From Jingyaoa shaoxingensis (GTDB taxonomy: Bacteria > Bacillota > Clostridia > Lachnospirales > Lachnospiraceae), in assembly GCF_014385005.1 (NCBI RefSeq), contig NZ_JACRSZ010000027.1:1-23048 (forward strand): a stretch of 23,048 bases of DNA. The letters run 5' to 3'. The translations under genes were made by a program, and so were the position numbers. Numbering within the stretch: the first letter of the stretch is position 1; every line of letters begins with the position of its first letter. Under the pieces are notes generated by a model. That model was given only the letters and a program-made list of their open reading frames with translations. It was not told where the DNA came from and did not search any database. Below are positions 6,696 to 15,332 of this stretch, piece after piece.

Positions 6696-6715
6696 GGGGC
6701 GGCTTTTGCTGCCCC
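6696..6715 (+). terminator. Intercistronic hairpin between ardA and tcpE
   Basis: GGGGCGGC (6696-6703) pairs with GCTGCCCC (6708-6715) with one G-T pair and a TTTT loop, followed by ATCTTTTA. The weak T run suggests partial termination or an mRNA stability element separating the antirestriction genes from the channel genes. Confidence 0.45.
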
Positions 6716-6738
6716 ATCTTTTAGAAAGGACGGACAAC

Positions 6739-7131
6739 ATGAAGAAAATACGAAGCTATACCAGTATCTGGTCGGTGGAAAAGGTACTCTATTCCATCAA
6801 TGATTTTAAGCTGCCATTCCCCATCACGTTCACACAGATGGCGTGGTTCGTGGTATCGGTGTTTGCAGTTATGCTCTTGGGGAACCTCCCTCCCCTTTCA
6901 TTCATTGACGGAGCATTTTTGAAATACTTCGGCGTACCCTTTGCCCTCACTTGGTTCATGTGCCAGAAGACCTTTGACGGGAAGAAGCCTTACGGCTTCC
7001 TGAAATCCGTACTGGCATATCTGGTACGCCCGAAACTGACCTATGCAGGAAAGCCCGTGAAGCTGGAAAAGGAATATCCGGCACAGCCCATCACGGCAGT
7101 AAGGAGTGATATTTATGGCATATCCGATTAA
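6739..7131 (+). CDS. tcpE: TcpE-family conjugation protein (Tn916 Orf17-like)
   Basis: This 130-residue inner-membrane component of the transfer channel begins MKKIRSYTSIWSVEKVLYSI. It has two closely spaced hydrophobic helices in the middle (around ITFTQMAWFVVSVFAVMLLG and the following YFGVPFALTWFM) and a basic C-terminal part containing KKPYGFLKSVLAYLVRP, a pattern typical of TcpE. Family members are needed for conjugation in pCW3 and correspond to ConD of ICEBs1. The frame is open upstream to 6667, but the ribosome site GAAAGGA at 6724-6730 selects ATG 6739. It overlaps the next gene by 17 bases, as in other Tn916 relatives. Confidence 0.9.
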   Translation: MKKIRSYTSIWSVEKVLYSINDFKLPFPITFTQMAWFVVSVFAVMLLGNLPPLSFIDGAFLKYFGVPFALTWFMCQKTFDGKKPYGFLKSVLAYLVRPKLTYAGKPVKLEKEYPAQPITAVRSDIYGISD

Positions 7132-9565
7132 GTATATCGAAAATAACCTTGTGTTCAACCATGACGGGGAGTGCTTCGCTTACTATGAGCTGCTTCCCTA
7201 CAACTATTCCTTTTTAAGCCCCGAACAGAAATATCAGGTACACGATTCCTTCCGGCAGCTTATCGCCCAGAACAGGGACGGAAAGATTCACGCCCTGCAA
7301 ATCAGCACGGAATCCAGCATACGGGCAGCACAAGAACGCTCCAAACAGGAAGTGACAGGCAGGTTAAAAGACGTTGCCTGTGCAAAGATTGACGCACAGA
7401 CCGAAGCCCTGATTTCCATGATAGGGGAAAATCAGGTGGACTACCGTTTTTTTATCGGCTTCAAGCTGCTTGTCAATGAGCAGGAAGTCACCATGAAGCA
7501 GTTTCGCAGGGAAGCAAAGACCGCTGTTTCTGACTTCCTCCATGAAGTCAACCACAAGCTCATGGGGGATTTTGTTTCCATGAGCAATGAGGAAATCTGG
7601 CGGTTTCAGAAGATGGAAAAACTGCTGGAAAGTAAAATCTCACGCCGCTTTAAAGTCCGGCGGCTTGATAAGGACGATTTTGGCTATCTGATTGAGCATT
7701 TATACGGGCAGACCGGAACCGCCTACGAAGATTATGAGTATTACCTGCCGAAGAAGCGGTTTCAGGAGGAAACACTGGTGAAATACTATGACCTCATCCA
7801 ACCCACCCGTTGTCTGATAGAGGAAAACCAGCGGTATCTGAAAATCGAACAGGAAGACGGGACAGTGTATGCCGCCTACTTTACCATCAACAGCATTGTA
7901 GGGGAACTGGACTTCCCATCCTCGGAAATCTTTTACTATCAACAGCAGCAATTCACCTTTCCCATTGATACCTCTATGAATGTGGAGATTGTGACAAACC
8001 GGAAAGCCCTCTCCACGGTGCGGAACAAGAAAAAAGAGCTGAAAGATTTGGACAACCATGCATGGCAGAATGACAGCGAAACCAGTACAAACGTGGTGGA
8101 CGCTTTAGACAGCGTGAATGAGCTGGAATCCACCTTAGACCAGAGCAAGGAATCCATGTATAAGCTGTCCTATGTGGTACGTGTGACGGCTCCCGACTTG
8201 GAAGAACTGAAACGACGTTGCAATGAGGTGAAAGATTTTTATGACGATTTGAATGTGAAGCTGGTTCGCCCCTTTGGGGATATGCTGGGGCTGCATGGGG
8301 AATTTCTTCCTGCCAGCAAACGGTATCTGAACGATTACATCCAGTATGTCACCAGTGACTTCCTCGCTGGTCTTGGCTTCGGGGCAACCCAGATGTTAGG
8401 AGAAACGGAGGGTATTTATATCGGGTACAGCCTTGATACAGGAAGAAACGTGTACTTAAAGCCTGCCCTTGCCAGTCAAGGGGTAAAAGGCTCCGTCACC
8501 AACGCCCTTGCTGCCGCTTTTGTCGGCTCCCTCGGCGGTGGAAAATCATTCAGCAACAACATGATTATCTATTATTCCGTATTGTTTGGGGCACAGGCTC
8601 TCATTGTTGACCCGAAAGCGGAACGGGGACGCTGGAAAGAAACCCTGCCGGAAATCGCCCATGAAATCAATATCGTAAACCTGACTTCGGAGGAACAGAA
8701 CAGGGGCTTACTTGACCCGTATGTGATTATGGAGAACCCAAAGGATTCCGAATCACTGGCAATCGACATCCTGACTTTTTTAACGGGCATTTCCAGCCGT
8801 GACGGGGAAAAGTTCCCTGTTCTTCGGAAAGCTATTCGTGCAGTAACAAACAGTGAAGAACGGGGGCTTTTCAAAGTGATTGAGGAACTACGGGCGGAGG
8901 GAACCACCATCAGCACCAGCATAGCCGACCATATCGAATCCTTTACGGACTATGACTTTGCACACCTGCTCTTTTCGGATGGGGATGTCACACAGTCCAT
9001 CAGCCTTGAAAAGCAGCTCAATATCATTCAGGTAGCAGATTTGGTGCTGCCGGATAAGGAAACCTCATTTGAAGAATACACCACAATGGAGCTGCTTTCC
9101 GTGGCAATGCTCATTGTAATCAGCACCTTTGCCCTCGACTTCATCCACACCGACCGCAGCGTGTTTAAGATTGTGGATTTGGACGAAGCATGGAGCTTCT
9201 TACAGGTGGCACAGGGCAAGACCCTCTCCATGAAGCTGGTTCGTGCCGGACGTGCCATGAACGCAGGCGTTTACTTTGTCACCCAGAACACGGACGATTT
9301 GCTGGATGAAAAGCTGAAAAACAATCTGGGCTTGAAATTTGCGTTCCGTTCCACGGACATCAACGAAATCAAGAAGACCCTCGCCTTTTTCGGGGTGGAT
9401 TCCGAAGATGAAAACAATCAGAAGCGGCTCCGTGACTTGGAAAACGGACAGTGCCTTATCAGTGATTTGTACGGGCGTGTGGGGGTGATACAGTTCCATC
9501 CTATCTTTGAAGACCTGTTCCATGCCTTTGACACCAGACCGCCCGTGAGAAAAGAGGTGGAATGA
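7115..9565 (+). CDS. VirB4-like conjugation ATPase (TcpF/Orf16-like)
   Basis: This is the 816-residue ATPase that powers the transfer apparatus at the membrane (ConE in ICEBs1). An N-terminal VirB4-type domain begins MAYPIKYIENNLVFNHDGE. The nucleotide-binding domain has Walker A GSLGGGKS at about 471-478 and Walker B KIVDLDEAW at about 684-692, then the conserved VTQNTDDLLD segment. Codon use and an uninterrupted frame indicate a functional gene. ATG 7115 is chosen because AAGGAG lies 8 bases upstream; the GTG at 7106 overlaps that site. Its stop overlaps the next start in an ATGA arrangement, which implies translational coupling. Confidence 0.94.
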   Translation: MAYPIKYIENNLVFNHDGECFAYYELLPYNYSFLSPEQKYQVHDSFRQLIAQNRDGKIHALQISTESSIRAAQERSKQEVTGRLKDVACAKIDAQTEALISMIGENQVDYRFFIGFKLLVNEQEVTMKQFRREAKTAVSDFLHEVNHKLMGDFVSMSNEEIWRFQKMEKLLESKISRRFKVRRLDKDDFGYLIEHLYGQTGTAYEDYEYYLPKKRFQEETLVKYYDLIQPTRCLIEENQRYLKIEQEDGTVYAAYFTINSIVGELDFPSSEIFYYQQQQFTFPIDTSMNVEIVTNRKALSTVRNKKKELKDLDNHAWQNDSETSTNVVDALDSVNELESTLDQSKESMYKLSYVVRVTAPDLEELKRRCNEVKDFYDDLNVKLVRPFGDMLGLHGEFLPASKRYLNDYIQYVTSDFLAGLGFGATQMLGETEGIYIGYSLDTGRNVYLKPALASQGVKGSVTNALAAAFVGSLGGGKSFSNNMIIYYSVLFGAQALIVDPKAERGRWKETLPEIAHEINIVNLTSEEQNRGLLDPYVIMENPKDSESLAIDILTFLTGISSRDGEKFPVLRKAIRAVTNSEERGLFKVIEELRAEGTTISTSIADHIESFTDYDFAHLLFSDGDVTQSISLEKQLNIIQVADLVLPDKETSFEEYTTMELLSVAMLIVISTFALDFIHTDRSVFKIVDLDEAWSFLQVAQGKTLSMKLVRAGRAMNAGVYFVTQNTDDLLDEKLKNNLGLKFAFRSTDINEIKKTLAFFGVDSEDENNQKRLRDLENGQCLISDLYGRVGVIQFHPIFEDLFHAFDTRPPVRKEVE

Positions 9566-11931
9566 TGGTGATACATAGAACATCCAACCAACAGCAGCTC
9601 CCTGTTCCCTATTCAGCAAAAAAGGGGTTGTCTTGGAAAATGGCAGGAAAAGTGATTGGCAGGGTGCTTCTGGCACTCCTGCTCATCCTCCTGCTGCTTG
9701 CAGTCTTCGGCACAGCCGCCCACGCTGCCGGACTGGTGGATGATACGGTGGACACTGCCAACGAATACAGCAAATATCCTCTGGACAACTACCAACTTGA
9801 TTTTTATGTGGACAGCGGATGGGACTGGCTCCCGTGGAACTGGCTGGACGGTATCGGAAAACAGGTGATGTACGGGCTGTATGCCATCACAAATTTTATC
9901 TGGACAATCAGCCTGTACCTTTCCAACGCCACGGGGTATCTGATTCAGGAAGCCTACTCGCTGGATTTCATTTCCTCTACGGCGGATTCCATTGGAAAAA
10001 ATATGCAGACCTTGGCAGGCGTCACCACAGGCGGCTTGTCCTCGGAGGGATTTTATATCGGGTTCCTGCTGATTCTCATTCTGGTGGTGGGGCTTTACGT
10101 TGCCTACACAGGGCTTATCAAACGGGAAACCACAAAAGCCATCCATGCCGTTGTCAATTTCGTGGTGGTGTTCGTGCTGTCCGCTGCCTTTATCGCCTAT
10201 GCCCCTGATTATATCGGGAAAATCAATGAATTTTCCGCAGACATCAGCAATGCCAGCCTGACCCTTGGCACAAAGATTGTGCTGCCGAACTCGGAAAGTC
10301 AAGGAAAAGACAGCGTGGATTTGATACGGGACAGCCTGTTTTCCATACAGGTCAAGCAGCCGTGGCTCCTGCTGCAATATGGCAACTCGGATGTGGAAAG
10401 CATTGGGGCTGACCGTGTGGAACGCCTGCTCTCAACCAGCCCAGACGAAAACAACGGGCAGGACAGGGAAGAAATCGTGGTGGAGGAAATCGAAGACAGG
10501 GAAAATACCAACCTTACCATCACAAAGACCATCAACCGCTTGGGAACCGTCTTCTTCCTGTTCATGTTCAATATCGGTATCTCCGTTTTTGTATTCCTGC
10601 TCACGGGGATAATGATTTTTTCACAGGTGCTTTTTATCATCTACGCTATGTTCCTGCCTGTGAGCTTTCTCCTTAGCATGGTTCCCTCTTTTGAGGGGAT
10701 GTCAAAACGTGCCATTACGAAACTGTTCAATACCATCCTTACCAGAGCCGGAATCACCCTGATTATCACGGTAGCGTTCAGCATTTCCACCATGCTCTAC
10801 AACCTGTCTGGGGAATATCCGTTCTTCCTGACGGCGTTCTTACAGATAGTGACCTTTGCCGGAATTTATTTCAAGCTGGGGGATTTGATGGGGATGTTCT
10901 CCTTACAGAGTGGGGATTCCCAAAGCATGGGGAACCATATCATGCGAAGACCCCGTATGCTCATGCACGCCCATATGCACCGTTTACAGCATAAGTTAGG
11001 ACGTTCTGTGGCAGCTCTTGGGGCTGGAACGGTTGCCTATCACGCAGGAAAACAGGCTGGCTCAGACCAGAGAACTGCTTCCAACTCTAGTTCTTCCAAA
11101 CGGACGCAGGCAGACCACAGCAGACCAGATGGACAGGCAGCACCGGAAAAGGAATCCGCATGGAAACGGGCTGGCTCTGCGGTAGGTGCGGTGGCAGATA
11201 CCAAAGATAAGATAGCCGATACTGCCGGACAGCTTCGGGAGCAGGCAAAGGATTTGCCTGTCAATGCAAAGTACGCCCTTTATCACGGGAAAACACAGGT
11301 ATCAGAGGGAGTACGGGATTTTACTTCCAGCGTGACCCAGACCCGAACTGCCAGAGCCGAACAGCGGAACGCACAGGCAGAACGCCGCAGACAGACCATT
11401 GCAGAACGCAGGGCGGAACTGGAACAGGCAAAACAGCCGCAACAGAAAGCTTCCGAAACACCCAAAGGGGCAGCTCCTGTCCATGAACGCCCTGTTACTG
11501 CAAAGCAGCCAGAAGATTTCCGACATCATGCAGGAAAACCAGCCATGCAGCCTGCTTCCCTATCCATCAGGGAACGGGGACAGGTTCCTTATGGGGAAAC
11601 TGTGGCAGAACAGGCTTCGGTTCCGGTGGTAAAAGCTGCTTCCATCCACCATGAACAAACGCCGCCTGTAAGGACAGAACGCCAGATAATCCCATCTGCT
11701 TCCCTATCCCAGCCAAATGAAAGACAAAAGACGGCTCCCACTATCACACAGGCTACTCCCCGTCCGGCAAGACCTGTCCAGAATGATACGGCTCCTGTGA
11801 TACCGGAAAGAAAACGGGCTGCCCCTGCGGTAAAAGAATCAAACTTTACCATCCGGCGTACCACCGCCAGAAAGGAGTGGACAAAAACGGTAAAAGCGGC
11901 TGCCAAACAAAAGAAAGGGGAGAAACCATGA
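9562..11931 (+). CDS. Polytopic conjugation membrane protein (Tn916 Orf15/ConG-like)
   Basis: This large channel protein of 789 residues is probably the VirB6/TrbL-like core of the conjugation pore. The N terminus has a signal-anchor-like helix (about 31-56, ending in an Ala-rich AAHAAG), then helices near 102-122, 164-185 and 194-214, an extracellular loop of about 110 residues rich in charged residues, and more helices between about 330 and 470. From about 480 on, the chain turns hydrophilic, with many Arg/Gln/Ala/Pro residues (helical, then disordered). It overlaps the ATPase gene (ATGA) and the hydrolase gene (ATGA), so the three are translated as a coupled block. ATG 9565 is an equally possible start. 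Confidence 0.9.
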   Translation: MMVIHRTSNQQQLPVPYSAKKGLSWKMAGKVIGRVLLALLLILLLLAVFGTAAHAAGLVDDTVDTANEYSKYPLDNYQLDFYVDSGWDWLPWNWLDGIGKQVMYGLYAITNFIWTISLYLSNATGYLIQEAYSLDFISSTADSIGKNMQTLAGVTTGGLSSEGFYIGFLLILILVVGLYVAYTGLIKRETTKAIHAVVNFVVVFVLSAAFIAYAPDYIGKINEFSADISNASLTLGTKIVLPNSESQGKDSVDLIRDSLFSIQVKQPWLLLQYGNSDVESIGADRVERLLSTSPDENNGQDREEIVVEEIEDRENTNLTITKTINRLGTVFFLFMFNIGISVFVFLLTGIMIFSQVLFIIYAMFLPVSFLLSMVPSFEGMSKRAITKLFNTILTRAGITLIITVAFSISTMLYNLSGEYPFFLTAFLQIVTFAGIYFKLGDLMGMFSLQSGDSQSMGNHIMRRPRMLMHAHMHRLQHKLGRSVAALGAGTVAYHAGKQAGSDQRTASNSSSSKRTQADHSRPDGQAAPEKESAWKRAGSAVGAVADTKDKIADTAGQLREQAKDLPVNAKYALYHGKTQVSEGVRDFTSSVTQTRTARAEQRNAQAERRRQTIAERRAELEQAKQPQQKASETPKGAAPVHERPVTAKQPEDFRHHAGKPAMQPASLSIRERGQVPYGETVAEQASVPVVKAASIHHEQTPPVRTERQIIPSASLSQPNERQKTAPTITQATPRPARPVQNDTAPVIPERKRAAPAVKESNFTIRRTTARKEWTKTVKAAAKQKKGEKP

Positions 11932-12932
11932 AATTAAGACACCTTTTCTTTGCCTGTTCCGGCGTGTTCGTGATGATGTTCTCCCTGCTCCTTTTGGTGG
12001 TGATTGTCTTCTCGGATGAGGAAGACGGAGGAAGCGGCGGAAATCTTATCTATGGGGGCGTGAGCGTATCACAGGAAGTCCTCGCCCATAAACCTATGCT
12101 GGAAAAGTATGCAAGGGAATATGGCATAGAGGAATACTTAAATGTGCTGCTCGCCATCATTCAGGTGGAATCCGGCGGCACACTGGAAGACGTTATGCAG
12201 TCCTCGGAATCTCTGGGGCTTCCCCCAAACTCCCTTAGTACAGAGGAATCCATCAAACAGGGCTGCAAATATTTCTCGGAACTGCTCGCAGCGGCAGAAA
12301 CAAAGGGCTGTGACTTAAACAGTGTGATTCAGTCCTACAACTACGGCGGCGGCTTCCTAGACTATGTGGCAGGGCGTGGAAAAAAATACACTTTTGAACT
12401 GGCAGAGAGCTTCGCAAGGGACAAATCCGGCGGAAAGAAAGTCACCTACACCAACCCTATTGCGGTAGAGAAAAACGGAGGCTGGCGGTATTCCTACGGA
12501 AATATGTTCTATGTCCTCTTGGTATCGCAATACCTGACCGTGGCACAGTTTGATGATGAAACGGTGCAGGCTATCATGGAGGAAGCCTTAAAGTATGAGG
12601 GATGGACGTATGTGTACGGGGGTGATTCTCCCTCCACTTCCTTTGACTGTTCGGGACTGGTGCAGTGGTGCTATGGCAAGGCAGGAATCGCCCTGCCACG
12701 GACAGCACAGGAACAGTACAATGTGACGCAGCACATCCCCCTGTCCGAAGCAAAAGCAGGGGATTTGGTCTTTTTCCACTCTACCTACAACGCCGGAACC
12801 TACATCACCCATGTGGGGCTGTATGTGGGAAATAACCGGATGTACCATGCCGGAAATCCCATTGGTTACGCAGACCTGACAGGCTCCTACTGGCAACAGC
12901 ACCTTGCCGGAGCCGGACGAATCAAACAATAA
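11928..12932 (+). CDS. Bifunctional cell-wall hydrolase, lysozyme-like plus NlpC/P60 (Orf14-like)
   Basis: This protein opens peptidoglycan so the conjugation channel can pass (CwlT in ICEBs1). A signal anchor occupies residues about 5-28. The lysozyme-like transglycosylase domain follows, with the catalytic Glu in IIQVESGG (E81) and QSYNYGGG at 136-142. The C-terminal NlpC/P60 peptidase domain has the catalytic Cys in FDCSGL (C241), His in ITHVGLYVG (H295), and the polar third residue near MYHAGN. All catalytic residues are present in the 334 residues. GAAAGGGGAG upstream selects ATG 11928; an upstream in-frame ATG at 11877 lies within the previous gene. Confidence 0.95.
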   Translation: MKLRHLFFACSGVFVMMFSLLLLVVIVFSDEEDGGSGGNLIYGGVSVSQEVLAHKPMLEKYAREYGIEEYLNVLLAIIQVESGGTLEDVMQSSESLGLPPNSLSTEESIKQGCKYFSELLAAAETKGCDLNSVIQSYNYGGGFLDYVAGRGKKYTFELAESFARDKSGGKKVTYTNPIAVEKNGGWRYSYGNMFYVLLVSQYLTVAQFDDETVQAIMEEALKYEGWTYVYGGDSPSTSFDCSGLVQWCYGKAGIALPRTAQEQYNVTQHIPLSEAKAGDLVFFHSTYNAGTYITHVGLYVGNNRMYHAGNPIGYADLTGSYWQQHLAGAGRIKQ

Positions 12933-12948
12933 GAAAGGATGAACCGAT

Positions 12949-13857
12949 ATGATTCAGATTAGAAAAGAGGAAAACCAGAAAAAGCAGAAAGAAAAGAAAC
13001 TGAAAGTTTACAAAGTCAATACCCACAAAAAAACTGTGATTGCCCTGTGGGTGCTGCTGGCGGTGAGCTTCCTATTTGCCGTCTATAAGAATTTCACGGC
13101 AATAGACATTCATACTGTCCATGAAACCAAAGTAATTGAGGAACAAATCCTCGACACCCACAAGATAGAGAATTTTGTGGAGAATTTCGCAGAAGTCTAC
13201 TATTCATGGGAACAGTCCGCCGCTTCCATTGATAACCGGACAAATGCTTTAAAAGGGTATCTCACCGGAGAACTGCAAGCCCTGAATGTAGATACTGTCC
13301 GAAAGGACATCCCCGTATCGTCTGCCCTGACCGATTTTCAGATATGGGAAATCACAGAAGAAAAGGAGCAGCATTATCAAGTGACCTATACCGTGGAACA
13401 GCGTATCACAGAGGGAGAATCCGGTAAAACCGTCCGTTCCGCCTATCAGGTGACCGTCTATGTGGACGGCTCTGGAAACCTGACGATTATCCAGAATCCA
13501 ACCATTACCAGCGTTCCCGTAAAATCCGGCTACACCCCAAAAGCGGTACAAAGTGACGGTACGGTGGATTCCATCACTACGGAGGAAATCAACGAATTTC
13601 TCACCACCTTTTTTAAGCTGTACCCTACGGCAACTGCAAAGGAGCTAACCTATTATGTAAATGATGGTGTGCTGAAACCTGTGGGGAAAGAATATATTTT
13701 CTCCGAACTGGTGAATCCAGTCTACAACCGAAGCGGAAATCAGGTGACGGCTTCCCTAGCAGTGAAATATCTGGATAACCAGACCATGACAACACAGGTA
13801 TCACAGTTTGACCTTGTACTGGAAAAGAACGGGGAAAACTGGAAGATTGTGAAATAG
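12949..13857 (+). CDS. tcpC: TcpC-family conjugal transfer protein (Tn916 Orf13-like)
   Basis: This bitopic membrane protein acts in the transfer channel and is a distant structural relative of VirB8. A very basic cytoplasmic tail (residues 1-28, with KKQKEKKLKVYKV) precedes a single membrane helix (about 29-46). Two NTF2-like outer domains follow, the second containing NEFLTTFFKLYPTATAKELTY and ending in NWKIVK. The 302-residue length is normal for the family (ConC in ICEBs1). The ribosome site AGAAAGGA is 9 bases before ATG 12949. It is the last gene of the transfer operon; the cargo module starts immediately after on the opposite strand. Confidence 0.93.
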   Translation: MIQIRKEENQKKQKEKKLKVYKVNTHKKTVIALWVLLAVSFLFAVYKNFTAIDIHTVHETKVIEEQILDTHKIENFVENFAEVYYSWEQSAASIDNRTNALKGYLTGELQALNVDTVRKDIPVSSALTDFQIWEITEEKEQHYQVTYTVEQRITEGESGKTVRSAYQVTVYVDGSGNLTIIQNPTITSVPVKSGYTPKAVQSDGTVDSITTEEINEFLTTFFKLYPTATAKELTYYVNDGVLKPVGKEYIFSELVNPVYNRSGNQVTASLAVKYLDNQTMTTQVSQFDLVLEKNGENWKIVK

Positions 13858-13871
13858 AGTTATATAAAGCA

Positions 13872-13912
13872 GAAGACACATTGTATTTCCTGAAAGATTA
13901 CAATGTGTCTTC
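13872..13912. terminator. Bidirectional hairpin between tcpC and the cargo regulator
   Basis: A perfect 14-bp stem (GAAGACACATTGTA at 13872-13885, TACAATGTGTCTTC at 13899-13912) with a 13-base loop lies between convergent genes. Neither side has a long T run, but position and strength fit a shared terminator. It also marks the left border of the cargo module. Confidence 0.6.
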
Positions 13913-13915
13913 ACG

Positions 13916-14293
13916 TTAAAATTCTGTTCTGGACATTCCCCTGTCCTCTGTTTCGACTTCGGCTATCTCTTTTGCTGTGGCGGTGACTACCCGTATTCCT
14001 TTCTCACTCATACTATCAAGCAGTGTATCAAGCTGCCTACGTTGTGTATCTTTTTCCGCTGATTTATCTGGGAAAAAGAATTGGTCTACGGATATATCAT
14101 ATCGTGTTACAAGCTCATAAAAAATTTGTAAACTCGGCTGTTGTCCTTTATTCTCAATATTAGCAAGATAACGTGGTGAGATATACATTTCATCACTTAC
14201 TTTTTTACGGCTCTCTTTTCGTTCGGTTCTCGCTGCTTTGATAGCTTGTCCGAAAGCCTTAAAGTCATATTTAGCTGTTGGTCTTTTTGCCAT
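13916..14293 (-). CDS. XRE-family transcriptional regulator
   Basis: This 125-residue repressor-type protein has a helix-turn-helix in residues about 13-68 (FGQAIKAARTERKESRKKVS, then MYISPRYLANIENKGQQPS with the recognition helix), followed by a helical C-terminal part with a Lys/Arg/Asp-rich linker and ISVDQFFFPD just after the domain. It is read divergently from the cargo operon across a 160-bp gap that holds that operon's promoter, so it probably represses it or its own gene. Such XRE genes commonly sit next to the cargo in Tn1549-like elements. The ligand is unknown. The minus-strand ribosome site (GGGTGA) is weak. Confidence 0.85.
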   Translation of the reverse strand: MAKRPTAKYDFKAFGQAIKAARTERKESRKKVSDEMYISPRYLANIENKGQQPSLQIFYELVTRYDISVDQFFFPDKSAEKDTQRRQLDTLLDSMSEKGIRVVTATAKEIAEVETEDRGMSRTEF

Positions 14294-14388
14294 ATTTATT
14301 CACCCATATACATTCTACTGTTCCTCTTTCATACTGAATACGTCTATACAGTTCCTATTTATAGCCATAATAATTCATATGCTTGCAC

Positions 14389-14417
14389 TTGCTATTATTC
14401 GTATGCCCGACTATAAT
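14389..14417 (+). promoter_or_regulatory. Sigma-A type promoter of the cargo regulatory operon
   Basis: TTGCTA (14389-14394), a 17-base spacer and a perfect TATAAT (14412-14417) lie about 37 bases before the first start codon at 14454. It should drive the HTH, response regulator and kinase genes as one transcript and is a natural target for the divergent XRE protein. Confidence 0.75.
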
Positions 14418-14453
14418 TATACTGATATGATTTGTAGAAAGGACTTGGGTGTT

Positions 14454-14642
14454 ATGGAATATATGTCTTGCCCCGAAGCAGCGAAGAAATGGGGAATTTC
14501 TGAAAGGCGGGTACAGGTACTTTGCAGAGAAAACCGCATACTGGGTGTTTCAAAACTTGGATATATGTGGCTGATACCAAAGGACGCGGAAAAACCGATT
14601 GACGGGAGAACAAAACAAGGAAAGGAGCTACACCATGAATAA
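14454..14642 (+). CDS. Small MerR/excisionase-type DNA-binding protein
   Basis: This 62-residue protein begins MEYMSCPEAAKKWGISERRV and continues through a wing-like strand (GYMWLIPKDA). The layout is a winged helix-turn-helix of the MerR/excisionase kind, with no ligand domain. GAAAGGA lies 10 bases upstream of ATG 14454; ATG 14463 is the alternative start. The frame is open further upstream, but that runs through the promoter. Its stop overlaps the response regulator start by 8 bases, so the two are made together. It may assist promoter control of the cargo or be a small excision factor; the position favours the former. Confidence 0.72.
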   Translation: MEYMSCPEAAKKWGISERRVQVLCRENRILGVSKLGYMWLIPKDAEKPIDGRTKQGKELHHE

Positions 14643-15327
14643 AGTTTTGATTATAGATGATGATAAAGAGCTTTGTGCGCTGATTAAGCGAAGCGTTTTA
14701 TCAGAAGATATAGAAGCTGATTTTTGTAATACAGGAAAAGAGGGATTACAAAAATTAAAAGAAAAAGAATATCAACTTGTGATACTGGACGTTATGATGC
14801 CCGGTATGGACGGATTTGAAACACTGGAAGAAATCAGAAAAGAAAACAGTCTGCCGATTTTGATGTTTACCTCTAAAAATGACAGTGCTTCCAAAGTGCG
14901 CGGCTTACGCGCAGGAGCCGATGATTATTTGACAAAGCCTTTTGATATGGACGAACTAATAGCCCGTATTATTTCTCTTATACGGCGTTATACCCGTTTC
15001 AATCAAACAGACGGAATGACACAGCAGCTTGAATTTGACGGATTGAAAATAGACCTTGAAAATCGTTCTATTATTACGGAAAATGGAACTTTTGAGTTGC
15101 CCCCAAAGGAATTTGACCTGCTTTTATACTGCGCGAAACATCAAGGAAAAATTTTGACAAAGCAACAGATTTATGAAGAAGTGTGGGGAGAAGAATATGT
15201 TTATGATGACAGTAACATTATGGCGATTATTAGCCGACTTCGTAAAAAATTAGAAGTTAATCCCGGAAACCCCAAATACATTCAGACAATTAAGGGAATT
15301 GGTTATCGCTTTAGCAAGGAGGTTTGA
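14635..15327 (+). CDS. OmpR-family response regulator
   Basis: This 230-residue transcription activator is the partner of the downstream kinase. The receiver domain (1-115) has the acidic pocket DDD at 8-10, the phosphorylated Asp at 52 (ILDVMMPGMDGF) and the conserved Lys at 101 (TKPF). The C-terminal winged helix includes FELPPKEFDLLLY and ends with IQTIKGIGYRF, typical of VanR/CprR-like regulators. AAAGGAG 8 bases upstream selects ATG 14635; a longer frame from 14599 overlaps the HTH gene. The stop lies just before the kinase start. The expected target is the repeat cluster at 16307-16350. Confidence 0.94.
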   Translation: MNKVLIIDDDKELCALIKRSVLSEDIEADFCNTGKEGLQKLKEKEYQLVILDVMMPGMDGFETLEEIRKENSLPILMFTSKNDSASKVRGLRAGADDYLTKPFDMDELIARIISLIRRYTRFNQTDGMTQQLEFDGLKIDLENRSIITENGTFELPPKEFDLLLYCAKHQGKILTKQQIYEEVWGEEYVYDDSNIMAIISRLRKKLEVNPGNPKYIQTIKGIGYRFSKEV

Positions 15328-15332
15328 TTTTT

